Source: Echiichthys vipera
Lineage: Eukaryota; Chordata; Actinopteri; Perciformes; Trachinidae
Direction of reading: 5' to 3'
Assembly (NCBI GenBank): GCA_963691815.1
Contig: OY829665.1
Location: 26,629,906-26,693,905 of the forward strand
DNA length: 64,000 bases
The notes under the pieces were generated by a model. The model was given only the letters and a program-made list of their open reading frames with translations. It ran no database searches and was not told the origin of the DNA. Shown here piece by piece: positions 55,404-64,000 of this stretch. Made by a program: the position numbers and the translations under genes. Position 1 is the first letter of the stretch; each line of letters starts with the position of its first letter.

Positions 55404-55830
55404 ATGCAACAATATCTGCATAGCAATATCTTGTTCTGTGAGAGGACAGACAGGGAGACAGAATGTTTTATTGTTGACAGTGATGTTTTGTATACAGTGG
55501 CAGACGGTGTCAAACGCCTTGTGGTTCCTGTGTCATGTCGGCCGATGATAATGCACCTGGCACACACCTTGCCTTGGGCAGGTCATCTTGGTCGCAACAA
55601 AACTTAGTATTTGCGCATATCCTCCAGATTCTATTGGCCTTCCATGTATGTTGATGTGCAGACCTTCTGCAGAACCTGTCCCACCTGTCAGAAAACTTGC
55701 TTTGTCCGCCAGTCCGACCGCGCCTACCTCCAACCCCTGCCTGTGATCTCCACTCCATTTAGGCGTATAGCCATGGACATTGTAGATGAGGGACCGGTTG
55801 TCAAAGTACCGGGACGAGGCTGAAGTCAAC
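55404..55830 (+). pseudogene. Gypsy integrase zinc finger and start of core
   Basis: RLVVPVSCRPMIMHLAHTLP is followed by WAGHLGRNKT, then a TAG stop (55605-55607), YLRISSRFYWPSMYVDVQTF and CRTCPTCQKT: the H-H-C-C zinc-binding domain of integrases. PVISTPFRRIAMDIV gives the first core aspartate. The rest of the DDE core is deleted; a duplicated GAGGCTGAAGTCAACCTTC at about 55818-55850 marks the join. Integrase would join element DNA to the host chromosome. Confidence 0.88.
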
Positions 55831-55839
55831 CTTCGAGGC

Positions 55840-56398
55840 TGAAGTCAACCTTCGCGAGGCCCAGCGGACCCAGCAGACCCAGAAGGCATTGTATGACCGA
55901 CAGGCCAGGCGCAGAGAGTACCAGCCCGGCCAGAAGGTCCTACTCCTCCTGCCATCCTCCAACAGCAAGCTGCTTGCTAAATGGCAGAGCCCGTACACTA
56001 TTCTCAGAAAGATGGGCCCTGTGACCTACGAGATCCACCAACCAGACAAGAAAAAGGCAAAACAGATCTACCACGTCAACCTGCTGAAGGAGTGGAAGGA
56101 GGCTCCAGTTCGTGTTCTTGTGGCATCCCTGCTGGTGATGGCGGTGGACAGTGAAGGGGAAGAGGAGTCTACCCTCACCGACCTCACCCAGTCTGCTGAA
56201 CCTGCTCTCGGCCATCTCTCAGCGGTCCAGTCCAGCCAGCTGTGCCAGGTGTTCCAGCGGGTCTCCAAGCTCTTCGCGGCCAACCCAGGGAAGACTGACC
56301 TTGTCGAGCACATGGTCCACCTGAAAGACAAGGGGCCGGTTCGCCAGAGGGCCTACCGGTGCCCCAACACCTGGTGGCCAAGCTTCATAAGGAGGTGA
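55840..56398 (+). pseudogene. Integrase C-terminus fused to pre-RT region
   Basis: EAQRTQQTQKALYDRQARRR, EYQPGQKVLLLLPSSNSKLL, AKWQSPYTILRKMGPVTYEI and YHVNLLKEWKEAP are the GPY/F module of Ty3/gypsy integrases. Without a stop the frame goes on through an acidic stretch (DSEGEEESTLTDLTQ) to LCQVFQRVSKLFAANPGKTD, LVEHMVHLKDKGPVRQRAYR, the segment that normally lies just ahead of gypsy RT. A frameshift at about 56365 then moves the RT into another frame. This direct linkage is the evidence for integrase-before-RT order. Confidence 0.88.
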
Positions 56399-56631
56399 AG
56401 GAGATGCAGCGTTTGGGGTTGATCGAGCCATCGCAGTCTGAGTTGTGTAGCCCGGTGGTCATTGTGGTGAAGAAGGACAGTTCACTCCGCATCTGCATTG
56501 ACTTCCGGAAGCTCAACGCGATGTCGGAGTTCGAAGCCTACCCAATGCCCCGGATCGACGACCTGCTGGAGAGAATTGGCCGGGCCAGTTTCAACACCAC
56601 CCTGGACCTCTGTAAGGGCTACTGGCAAGTA
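56359..56631 (+). pseudogene. Gypsy reverse transcriptase, N-terminal part
   Basis: LVAKLHKEVKEMQRLGLIEP, SQSELCSPVVIVVKKDSSLR, ICIDFRKLNAMSEFEAYPMP, RIDDLLERIGRASFNTTLDL and CKGYWQV: fingers and motif A (TTLDLCKGYWQV, keeping the catalytic D). The gene is interrupted right after WQV by the L2 insertion and resumes at 60624. Confidence 0.92.
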
Positions 56632-56757
56632 GATAATTGGCAGTCTTTCTGGGTAAAACCTGGTCTTATTAGGAAAGATGGTATTCATCCTACTTTGGAG
56701 GGTGCTGCTCTCATATCTAAGAACCTGGACGCCGTTGTTAGCGGTCTAAAACCATGA
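56632..56757 (+). pseudogene. L2 ORF1 C-terminal remnant (esterase-like)
   Basis: The frame DNWQSFWVKPGLIRKDGIHP, TLEGAALISKNLDAVVSGLK ends at TGA 56755-56757. The W-x2-FW...DGIHPT pattern with its Asp and His is the last block of the SGNH-type esterase found in ORF1 of several CR1/L2 LINEs. The rest was lost by 5' truncation. Confidence 0.7.
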
Positions 56758-56949
56758 CAACCCAGTGTTGGGATCAGGAAGCAGAGTCGCAGTTTAATAC
56801 ACCTCTCTGCGCTGCCCTTATCGCAGGTGCCCAGGAAGCAGAGTGGCAGTCTTACACACCTCTCTGCGCTCCCTGTGGAGCATTTTCCAGCTCAGTTTAG
56901 TATACAAACACTGTCTGCCACACGATCATTTAAATTAAACAGACCAAAA

Positions 56950-59838
56950 ATGAACAGAAGAGGAGCTATAAAGAAAAACTTGATACAAATCAACGCAAAA
57001 TCTGCGACTATGCAACAATATCAGAAAATAAAATGTGGACTTTTAAACATCAGATCTCTGTCTTTTAAAGCTGTATTAGTAAACGATCTGATATCAGATA
57101 ACCATATTGATTTACTCTGTCTGACCGAAACATGGCTGCGTCCCGAAGAATATGTTAGCCTAAATGAATCCACTCCTCCCAGTCATATTAATACTCATAT
57201 TCCTCGAGGCAGTGGTCGAGGAGGAGGCGTTGCAGCTATTTATGACTCAGGCCTATTAATAAACCCTAAACCTAAACTAAATTATAATTAATTTGAAAGT
57301 CTTGTTCTTAGTCTTTCACATTCAACCTGGAAAACTGTGCAGCCAATTATACTTGTTATAGTGTACCATGCTCCTGGTCCATACTCTGAATTTCTGTCTG
57401 AATTCTCAGAGTTTCTGTCAAATTTAGTCCTTAAATCTGACAAAGTAATCATTGTAGGTGATTTTAATATTCATGTGGACAGCGATAATAATAGTCTCAG
57501 TATCGCGTTTATCTCTCTATTAGATTCGATTGGTTTTAGTCAGAGTGTACATAAACCTACTCACTGTTTTAATCACACCCTCGACCTTGTTTTGGCTTAT
57601 GGTGTGGAAATGAATGACTTAATAGTCTTTCCACAGAATCCTATTTTATCAGACCAATCTTTAATAACTTTTGAATTCATATTACAGGACTACTCACCTC
57701 TGGGTAAAAGTGTCTACACTAGATGTTTATCTGATAGTGCTATAACTAAATTTAAGGAAGCGATTCCATCTGCATTTACTTTAATGCCTTATCCTAATAT
57801 TCAAGACTCCTGCACTAACGTTAGTTTCTCTGAAATTGATCACATTGTTGACAGTGTTGCAGGCTCTCTAAGAACAACACTCGACTCTGTTGCTCCTTTA
57901 AAAAAGAAGATAATAAAACAGAGGAAGTTAGCTCCATGGTAAATCTCACAAACCCGTGAATTAAAACAAATATCGCGAAAGTTGGAAAGTAAATGGCGCT
58001 CCACTAAACTGGAGGAATCTCACTTAGTTTGGCAAGAAAGTCTTAAAACCTATAGGAAGGACCTCCGTAATGCAAGAGCGGCCTATTACTCATCTTTAAT
58101 AGAGGAGAATAAGAACAATCCTAGATTTCTTTTCAGCACTGTAGCCAGGCTGACAGAGAGCCACAGCTCTATTGAGCCATGTATTCCTATAACCCTCAGT
58201 AGTAACGACTTCATGACCTTCTTTAATGACAAAATTATAACAATTAGAGACAAAATCAACTCGCTTGGCACCAATTTTTCATCAAACCCTAGAAACCTTA
58301 GAAACTGTACGACCTGATATATTCTTGGACTGCTTTTCTTCAGTCGACCTTAACAAATTAACCTCTACTATTTCAGCATCAAAACCTTCTACTTGTCTCC
58401 TAGACTCTATTCCAACTAGGTTACTTAAAGAAGTGTTACCTTTAATTAGCACTCCTGTTTTATATATGATTAACATGTCTTTATCAGCAGGTTATGTACC
58501 ACAGTCTTTTAAAGTAGCTGTAATTAAACCTCTTCTTAAAAAGCCCAGTCTTGATCCTGAGGTACTAGCCAATTATAGACCTATATCTAACCTTCCTTTT
58601 CTCTCCAAGATCCTCGAGAAATTAGTCGCCAATTAGCTGTGTGACTTTTTACATAATAATGAGATATTTGAGGATTTCCAGTCAGGATTTAGAGCAAATC
58701 ATAGCACTGAGACAGCACTGGTGAAAATTACTAACGACCTTCTAATAGCTTCAGACAAAGGACTTGTCTCTGTGCTTGTTTTACTAGATCTTAGTGCGGC
58801 CTTAGACACTATTGACCATCACATCCTGCTACAGAGACTGGAGCATCTGATTGGCATTGAAGGAACCGCACTGAGCTGGTTTAAGTCTTATTTATCAGAT
58901 AGATCTCAGTTTGTACATGTTAATGACAAATCCTCCATGCACACTAAAGTTAGTCACGGAGTCCCACAGGGTTCTGTCCTTGGACCGATTCTTTTCACCT
59001 TATATATGCTTCCCTTAGGAAATATTATAAGGAAGCACTCCATATATTTTCATTGTTATGCTGATGATACACAATTATATTTGTCGATCAAACCAGAAGA
59101 AACCCATCAGTTAGATAAACTTAAAATGTGCATGTTATTGTACTTGGCCCCAAAGGCCTCCGAAACTCAATAGCTAAAGACATTGTTACTCTGGATGATG
59201 TTGTGTTGTCCTCCAGCACCACAGTAAGGAATCTGGGTGTTATTTTTGATCAGGATATGTCCTTCGATTCTCACATAAAACTAACAACAAGGACTGCATA
59301 TTTTCACCTGCGTAATATTGCAAAAATTAGGAACATTGTGTCTCAGAAAGATGCAGAGAAACTTGTCCATGCATTTGTTACTTCAAGGCTGGACTATTGC
59401 AACTCCTTATTATCAGGCTGCTGCAATAAGTCTGTTAAGAGTCTCCAGTTGGTCCAAAATGCTGCAGCTCGTGTACTAACTAAAACAAATAGAAGAGAAC
59501 ATATTTCTCCTGTATTAGCTTCTCTGCACGGGCTACCTGTAAAATCTAGAATAGAATTTAAAATCCTTCTCCTTACGTACAAAGCTCTTATTGGTCTGGC
59601 TCCGTCGTATCTTAAAGAGCTCATAGTACCGCATCACCCAACTAGATCTCTGCGCTCTGAGAATGCAGGGCTACTCGTCGTTCCTAGAGTCTCCAAAAGT
59701 AGAAGTGGAGGCAGAGCCTTCAGCTACCAAGCTCCTCTCCTGTGGAACAAACTCCCAAATGTTATTCGGGAGGCAGACACTGTCCCCTTATTTAAGAGTA
59801 AACTTAAAACTTTCCTTTTTGATAAAGCTTACAGCTAG
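56950..59838 (+). pseudogene. L2 ORF2 (endonuclease and reverse transcriptase)
   Basis: ATG 56950 (MNRRGAIKKNLIQINAKSAT). Endonuclease: CGLLNIRSLSFKAVLVNDLI, CLTETWLRPEEY, SGRGGGVAAIYDSGL, VIVYHAPGPYSEFLSEF, VIIVGDFNIHVDSDNN, THCFNHTLDLVLAYG, LSDQSLITFEF (S-D-Q, the usual His changed to Gln). RT: KPSTCLLDSIPTRLLKEV, VIKPLLKKPSLDPEVLANYR, DFQSGFRANHSTETALVKIT, motif A LLDLSAALDTIDHHILLQRL, motif B HGVPQGSVLGPILFTLYMLP, motif C CYADDTQLYLS. C-terminus: VIFDQDMSFDSHIK, RLDYCNSLLSG, VLASLHGLPVKSRIEFKI. Defects: stops at 57289, 57940 and 58634, frameshifts near 58295 and 59130. Confidence 0.92.
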
Positions 59839-60620
59839 GGCTTACGATAAGACTTTATTCTGCTTAATTATATTGCTATAGGCCTAGTCTGCCGGGGGAT
59901 AATACTTTTCCTGATACTCTGAGCTTCTCTCCTCTCTGTCTGTACCATTCATGTCTCATCAATGCATGTCACTAATTCAGCTTCTTCCCCGGAGCTGTGC
60001 TTTGTCGTCTCGCAGGTCTCTGCTGATCGTGGTGGTGTCTGCTGCTGTGGTCCTACATGATGCTTCCTGCTGCTATTATCACTGTTACTCATACATACTA
60101 TCACTAGTTTAATAAACTATAACATTTGTAGCTGTATTGTAGCTGCTATTGCCACTACTCATCATTGATCATGTTTGCCACCATAATTATTATCATTTTC
60201 ATATTCTGTCACCTTAGCTGTGCTTGTTTCTACTATTCTGTTGTATTAACTGTCTTAACACATACGTTATATTCACATTACTATAAATATTATTATAGTT
60301 ACTGTTAGGCTTTGCTTGCATCTCTGGAAGTGTGTCTGTCTGTCTCTCTCTGTCCATCTGTGTGTCTTTTCTCTCTCCTTTTCTTCCTCCCCAACCGGTC
60401 AAGACAGATGGCCGTCCTCCACAGGGCTGGGTCTGTCTGACGTTCCTGCCTGTTAAAGGGAAGGTTTTCGTTGCCACCGTACTCTACAGAGGAATTGTTG
60501 GGTCTATGTAAATCATAAATAAGTCATTGAGTGTGGTCTTTACCTACTCTGTAAAGTGTCCTGAGACATGACTTTTTTTATGATTCGACACTATAAATAA
60601 AATTGAATTGAATTGAATTG
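59839..60620 (+). repeat. L2 3' UTR and tail
   Basis: From the ORF2 stop to a (TTGAA)n tail at about 60598-60620, preceded by ATGATTCGACACTATAAATAAA. It includes GCTATAGGCCTAGTCTGCCG, ATCATTGATCATGTTTGCCA and a TCTCTCTGTCCATCTG tract. The tail is the recognition end for target-primed reverse transcription in this clade. Confidence 0.9.
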
Positions 60621-60623
60621 AAG

Positions 60624-60826
60624 TACCCCTGGAAGCGTCCAGTCGTCCCTACACAGCGTTCCAGACACCTGCCGGCCTCGTCCAGTTTACGGTGATGCCC
60701 TTTGGCCTACATTGGGCACCGGCCACTTTCCAGAGGCTGATGGACCGTGTTCTGCGGGGATGTAAGAACTGCAGTGCTGCCTACCTCGATGACGTGGTTA
60801 TCTTCAGTACCACCTGGCACAAACTT
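60624..60826 (+). pseudogene. Gypsy reverse transcriptase, palm continuation
   Basis: PLEASSRPYTAFQTPAGLVQ, FTVMPFGLHWAPATFQRLMD, RVLRGCKNCSAAYLDDVVIF and STTWH: motif B (FTVMPFGL) and motif C YLDD, both intact. It continues the frame of the N-terminal part across the L2 insertion. At 60826 the match ends and a different sequence begins; RNase H is lost. Confidence 0.92.
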
Positions 60827-60895
60827 TCGCCCATTTCCCTGAACTCTGTTTGCCCACCGTAGGTCGTTGAGGGTGCACACGCGGCGCCTACGGAA

Positions 60896-60934
<39 letters not shown>

Positions 60935-61532
60935 ACATGCTCACCTGCTGTTGCTGTAGAGGTTTGTCTCGGGTTCACAGGCCGAGCCGAGGCAGTTCCG
61001 GATCCTAATATAAATAGAGCTGGTTGGCGCGCTTCAATGGGTCAGGTGACCGCAGATTGTACTAATATTATGATTTAAGATGAATGTATGGGGAATTAAG
61101 GTTTTTGTGTGAACAATGGCACAGCCGTATGGAGGGTTGTTAGTGCCACACACTGATGTGAAAGTTAATGGGGGTTTTTGTGTTTGGGTATTCTGTTTCC
61201 CTGTTTATGTGTTGAAACGCCTGTGCTGGGATAATTGGTTTGCCCGGGGGAGGGGCAAAAGGGTATATTTAAAGGAAGCTTTGCTCACTTGAGGGGAGCA
61301 TTCGGTTGAGAGGCATGTGGGTCCTAATTGCTGCTGTAAAATCCAGTTGTAGATTTTTTTCTCTCTGTCCTGTTGTAAATATTTTTCCTCTGTGTCCTGT
61401 TGTAAATAATTCTGCTACTTTTGATTTGCCACCTGTGGATATTTTTTCTTTTTGGTGTCAATAAAAAAAATCGCCACACTGAAGTTTGCCGACTGGGTCA
61501 TCATCTATCCATCACAAAGTCTGAACCCCGAC
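60827..61532 (+). promoter_or_regulatory. LTR-like promoter and poly(A) region
   Basis: A GT/CA-rich stretch with a (CA)n run (60895-60930) is followed by GGGTATATTTAAAGGAAGC (TATA-type, 61261-61279) and GTCAATAAAAAA (poly(A) signal, about 61459-61470), ending CCCCGACA at about 61532. This is the layout of a U3-R-U5 unit on the plus strand, the same strand as the gypsy element, so it may be its 3' LTR after an internal deletion. No second copy is present to confirm, and the left end is not defined. Confidence 0.4.
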
Positions 61533-62312
61533 AGTTAGCCTTTAGCCTAAGCCCGCCTGTGCATTAATCCGCATGTGCCCATACCAAAACATACCAGTAC
61601 TCTCCATGTGATTTACCCCGAGTAACTATCACATGTGGAACTGTAGATCTCCCACACATTTCTGCTCATATGAACAACTTCTTCAAACTAACAAACCATG
61701 AACACAGCAAGATGTAGTTTATGTTGGACACACTTGCAAATATTTGAAAATATTTGAAAATGTCTGTACTTGCAGTCCTACATGCACACAGATTTGTTCC
61801 AAAAAATGTATTCTCAAATCCAAAAGTTCAGGCCTTTTACAACCTCTTAGAGCATCATTAGTGATGTTGAGTTGTGCATGGAGGGGTCAACGGGTTGTTT
61901 GTAATTGGCTTAGCTCTGCTCAGATCATAAAGGTCAGCATGGAGCTAAAGGCCACTCACTGGCTGAATGGATAATTGACAGACAATGTGTTTGCAACCCC
62001 CAGGCTGAACAATAAGTTCAGAGAAACTTCACATTCATTCTATCGATGGAATCATAAAAATATCCATTTTCTATATTGGAGACTGTGACTCACTATGCAG
62101 CCAGGATAGAGGAAACAAGGCAAAACATGAAACCAGAGAGCTGTATGAAGAAATACATATTGTAAATGAAATAAATAGTTTAAATAAATAAATTAGTTGC
62201 AATGAAAATGGTTTAATCATCTCAGATATTCGTCATCTTTTTTGTTTAATGTAACATACACGTATAAAACATTTTGAAGTTCAGTTAGCAGTGTGACACT
62301 AGCCTGACAGCC
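61533..62312. other. No gene recognised
   Basis: AT-rich sequence without recognisable repeat or coding domain. Confidence 0.45.
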
Positions 62313-63140
62313 AGAAAAAATGGCAAATGCAAATGAGTCTGGAACCCCTCAGTTCATCATTAGAATAAACCAAAATGAAGCATTTGGATAGATGTCAACA
62401 CAGACAAAAGCTAAGAGTGGTTAAGTTTAGACTCGAAAGCATATGCATCCTATGTTGTTGCGTGTCTGGCAACTTGAGTCTGAAGAAGTCACCGTCGGCA
62501 GAGGATTTCAACTATATTAAAACATCCCTCGACTACCTAACAGAAGAGATATCTCCTGTCAGCCTGCAGCAGAAGTGCATCCTGGAACTTGTGGAAGAGG
62601 TGAAAGATCTGGTATCCAGAGCGCCAAGAAGGACAAACAGCTTACCTACTTGGAGACCAGGGTGGCAGACCTGGAACAATACACTAGAATGAATGACGTT
62701 ATCATTATCCAGGCTTCAAATCAAACCCCGGGCATATGCTTTGATGGTGGCTGCTGATGGAGGAGAGCATGGGGAACTGGATGTCAGCTCTGCGGGACAA
62801 CAGGTGGCTGCTTTCTTACAGTTCAAGGGGATTGAGCTGGACTGTAATAACATCGAGGCATTCCACCCTCTGCCCATGAAGAACGCCAGTGACAAACCTA
62901 ATGTCATCATGAGGTTTGTCAACACGAAACATAAGACTACAGTGCTTAAACAGGGGAGAAAGCTCAACGTTTTCCTTAACGGGCACCTTACAAAGAGCAA
63001 TGCGGACATTGCCAGAAAGCATGCTACCTGAGGAAAAAAAAATTCAAAACACCTGTACCACAAACTGTTAAATATTCATCAAACTTTACAGAACACCGGA
63101 GGAGGCAAAAGTGCTTATGGTACAAAGAATGGAGGAACTG
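62313..63140 (+). pseudogene. LINE ORF1-like protein remnant
   Basis: From about 62500 the frames read an acidic helix (EDFNYIKTSLDYLTEEISPV), a coiled-coil segment (ETRVADLEQYTRMNDVIIIQ), then in the 62693-63031 frame GIELDCNNIEAFHPLPMKNA, SDKPNVIMRFVNTKHKTTVL, KQGRKLNVFLNGHLTKSNAD, and after a TGA an IFIKLYRTPEEAKVLMV-like end (63065-63120). The order (coiled coil, then an IE.FHP..P...VIMRFVN..KK block) is that of fish LINE ORF1-type RNA-binding proteins of the FP-like group. Stops and frameshifts break it. The attached LINE family is unknown because no ORF2 follows. Confidence 0.6.
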
Positions 63141-63145
63141 GACAA

Positions 63146-63257
63146 ATACAAATAAACAACATGAGCTGGACTGCACAAATAAACAACTTGAGCTGGACTG
63201 CACAAATAAACAACTTGAGCTGGACTGCACAAATAAACAACATGAGCTGGACTGTAA
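63146..63257. repeat. 27-bp tandem repeat, four units
   Basis: Four nearly identical copies of a unit containing AATAAACAAC followed by WTGAGCTGGACTGCAC. It starts exactly where the ORF1-like coding remnant ends (GGAACTGGACAAATAC), and each unit resembles those bases, so the array seems to have grown out of the ORF1 3' end. Confidence 0.9.
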
Positions 63258-63370
63258 GGTAACAAACATCTATACCAGTGAGCCATCTATACCAGTGGCG
63301 ATTGCTCTAAGACTGCAAGGGAAGATCAGCTTCCCCTTAAATGTCACCAAAAAAAAAAAGTGGTGAAATA

Positions 63371-64000
63371 CCCTCAACAAAAATATAAGCGCAACACTTG
63401 TTTTTGCTCCCATTTTTCATGAGATGGACTTAAAGATCTAAAATTCATACCAGATACACAATAGTACAATTTCTCTCAAACATTGTTCACAAATATGTCT
63501 AAATGTGTGATAGTGAGCACTTCTGCTTTGCTGAGATCATCCATCCCACCTCACAGGTGTGCTACATCCAGATGCTGATCTGACATCATGATTAGTGCAC
63601 AGGTGTGCCTTAGACTGTCCACAATAAAAGGCCACCCTGAAATGTACAGTACATTTTTTTGCTTTATTGGGGGTCTGGGGACTCAGGACCAGTCAGTATC
63701 TGGTGTGACCACCATTTGCCTCATGCAGTGCAACACATCTCCTTCGCATAGAGTATATCAGATTGTCAATTGTGGCCTGTGGAATATTGGTACTGGGAAC
63801 TGGTACACGCTGTCGTATACGCCGGTCAAGAGCATCCCAAACATGCTCAATGGGTGACATGTCCGGTGAGTATGCTGGCCATGCAAGAACTGGGACATTT
63901 TCAGCCTCCAAGAATTGTGTACAGATCCTTGCAACATGGGGCCGTGCATTATCTTGCTGAAACATGAGGTGATGTTCATGGATGTATGGCACAACAATGG
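63371..64000 (-). mobile_element. Tc1-like (DD34E) transposon, cut by the window end
   Basis: It begins after a TA (63369-63370) with CCCTCAACAAAAATATAAGC, the known kind of terminal inverted repeat for one fish Tc1 group. The transposase lies on the minus strand from 63992 downwards. The opposite end and the transposase N-terminus lie beyond the window. Confidence 0.9.
63693..64000 (-). pseudogene. Tc1-like transposase, C-terminal part
   Basis: The minus frame reads FQQDNARPHVARICTQFLEA, ENVPVLAWPAYSPDMSPIEH, VWDALDRRIRQRVPVPSTNI and LIYSMRRRCVALHEANGGHT, then a stop at 63693. QQDNARPH carries the second catalytic aspartate and SPIEHVWD the glutamate, with 34 residues between them (DD34E). 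The frame is open to the window end; the helix-turn-helix domain and first aspartate are outside. It may or may not be intact. Confidence 0.88.

Larger units (their letters stand above)
56632..60620 (+). mobile_element. L2-type LINE, nearly 4 kb, in the gypsy RT gene
   Basis: Flanked by AAGTA (56627-56631 and 60621-60625), a short target duplication; removing the insert restores the gypsy frame ...WQV-PLE.... Contents: the last 41 codons of ORF1 with a DGIHPT esterase motif (to 56757), spacer, ORF2 (56950-59838: endonuclease and RT), 3' UTR (59839-60590) and a (TTGAA)n tail. It is the reference copy for the L2 3' UTR pieces at 11.4, 16.8/22.6, 26.6 and 31.0 kb. Truncated in ORF1, so not a full-length element. 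Confidence 0.92.
55404..60826 (+). mobile_element. Ty3/gypsy element of Gmr1-like domain order (IN before RT), split by L2
   Basis: In plus orientation: integrase zinc finger and start of the core (55404-55823), integrase C-terminal GPY/F-like region (55840-56090), then pre-RT and RT (56200-56631 and 60621-60826). In ordinary Ty3/gypsy elements integrase lies after RT and RNase H; here it precedes RT, as described for Gmr1 of Atlantic cod and its relatives. The open frame 55889-56398 runs unbroken from integrase C-terminus into the pre-RT region, so the order is not an obvious rearrangement. The L2 insert leaves a 5-bp AAGTA duplication. gag, protease and RNase H are not seen. Confidence 0.8.

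Noticed and set aside
63146..63257. CRISPR-like array
   Set aside because: The repeats are directly contiguous 27-bp units without spacers, in a vertebrate genome: a minisatellite.

Overview
The window looks like repeat-rich teleost fish DNA. Almost everything that can be identified is a transposable element of families typical of ray-finned fish: Rex1/Babar-type, RTE/Rex3-type, L2-type and Tx1/L1-type non-LTR retrotransposons, Penelope-like elements (PLEs), a Ty3/gypsy element with Gmr1-like domain order, an endogenous retrovirus (ERV), PIF-Harbinger and Tc1 DNA transposons, a tRNA-derived SINE, several long TG...CA LTR-like insertions, and long (CA)n microsatellites. No intact host gene was found. 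The only host-like coding trace is a short exon-like stretch at 15646-15830 (-), which carries a stop. Family names are from recognition of translated motifs; no search was run.

Layout. 1-5.2 kb: mostly anonymous AT-rich DNA, a tandem repeat, and a 5'-truncated RTE copy. 5.2-8.7 kb: RTE and L2/CR1 fragments, then about 2.5 kb with nothing recognisable. 8.7-11.5 kb: a repeat built of TTTTAGTC motifs, split by an LTR-like insertion that itself contains a small TIR element with a Myb/SANT-like coding fragment; a SINE sits in its CA tract. 11.5-15.6 kb: two Rex1-like LINEs meeting tail to tail. 16.8-23 kb: a multi-level nest (L2 3' UTR split by an RTE copy plus a palindromic element; the RTE copy is split by an LTR-like insertion). 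23.8-28 kb: a PLE fragment split by a Harbinger-like element, then an L2 3' UTR split by an LTR. 28.5-29.7 kb: a Harbinger transposon with a broken transposase. 29.9-34.2 kb: a Tx1/L1 LINE interrupted by L2 and Rex1 pieces.

34.2-49.1 kb: an ERV on the minus strand (pol 49.1-47.6 kb, env 41.9-40.1 kb, further open frames downstream of env), interrupted by two Rex1 LINEs (41.9-47.6 kb) and by a PLE with a 13-bp target-site duplication (36.4-39.2 kb). 49.2-55.3 kb: a second Tx1/L1 LINE, split by an LTR-like element and a Rex1 tail. 55.4-61.5 kb: a Gmr1-like Ty3/gypsy element with integrase upstream of reverse transcriptase, split inside the RT by an almost 4-kb L2 LINE with a 5-bp target-site duplication. 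62.3-63.3 kb: a LINE ORF1-like remnant. 63.4 kb to the end: the start of a Tc1-like transposon that runs off the window.

The genes do not form a shared pathway. Each is an independent mobile element, nearly all disabled by stops, frameshifts, 5' truncation or later insertions. The best-preserved coding parts are the Rex1 endonuclease at 41955-42989, the Rex1 reverse transcriptase at 45105-46355 (one stop) and the L2 ORF2 at 56950-59838 (three stops and two frameshifts). The points that deserve checking are the Gmr1-like order, the ERV's post-env promoter and open frames, the PLE hammerhead-like cores, and the roughly 0.5-kb-arm palindrome.
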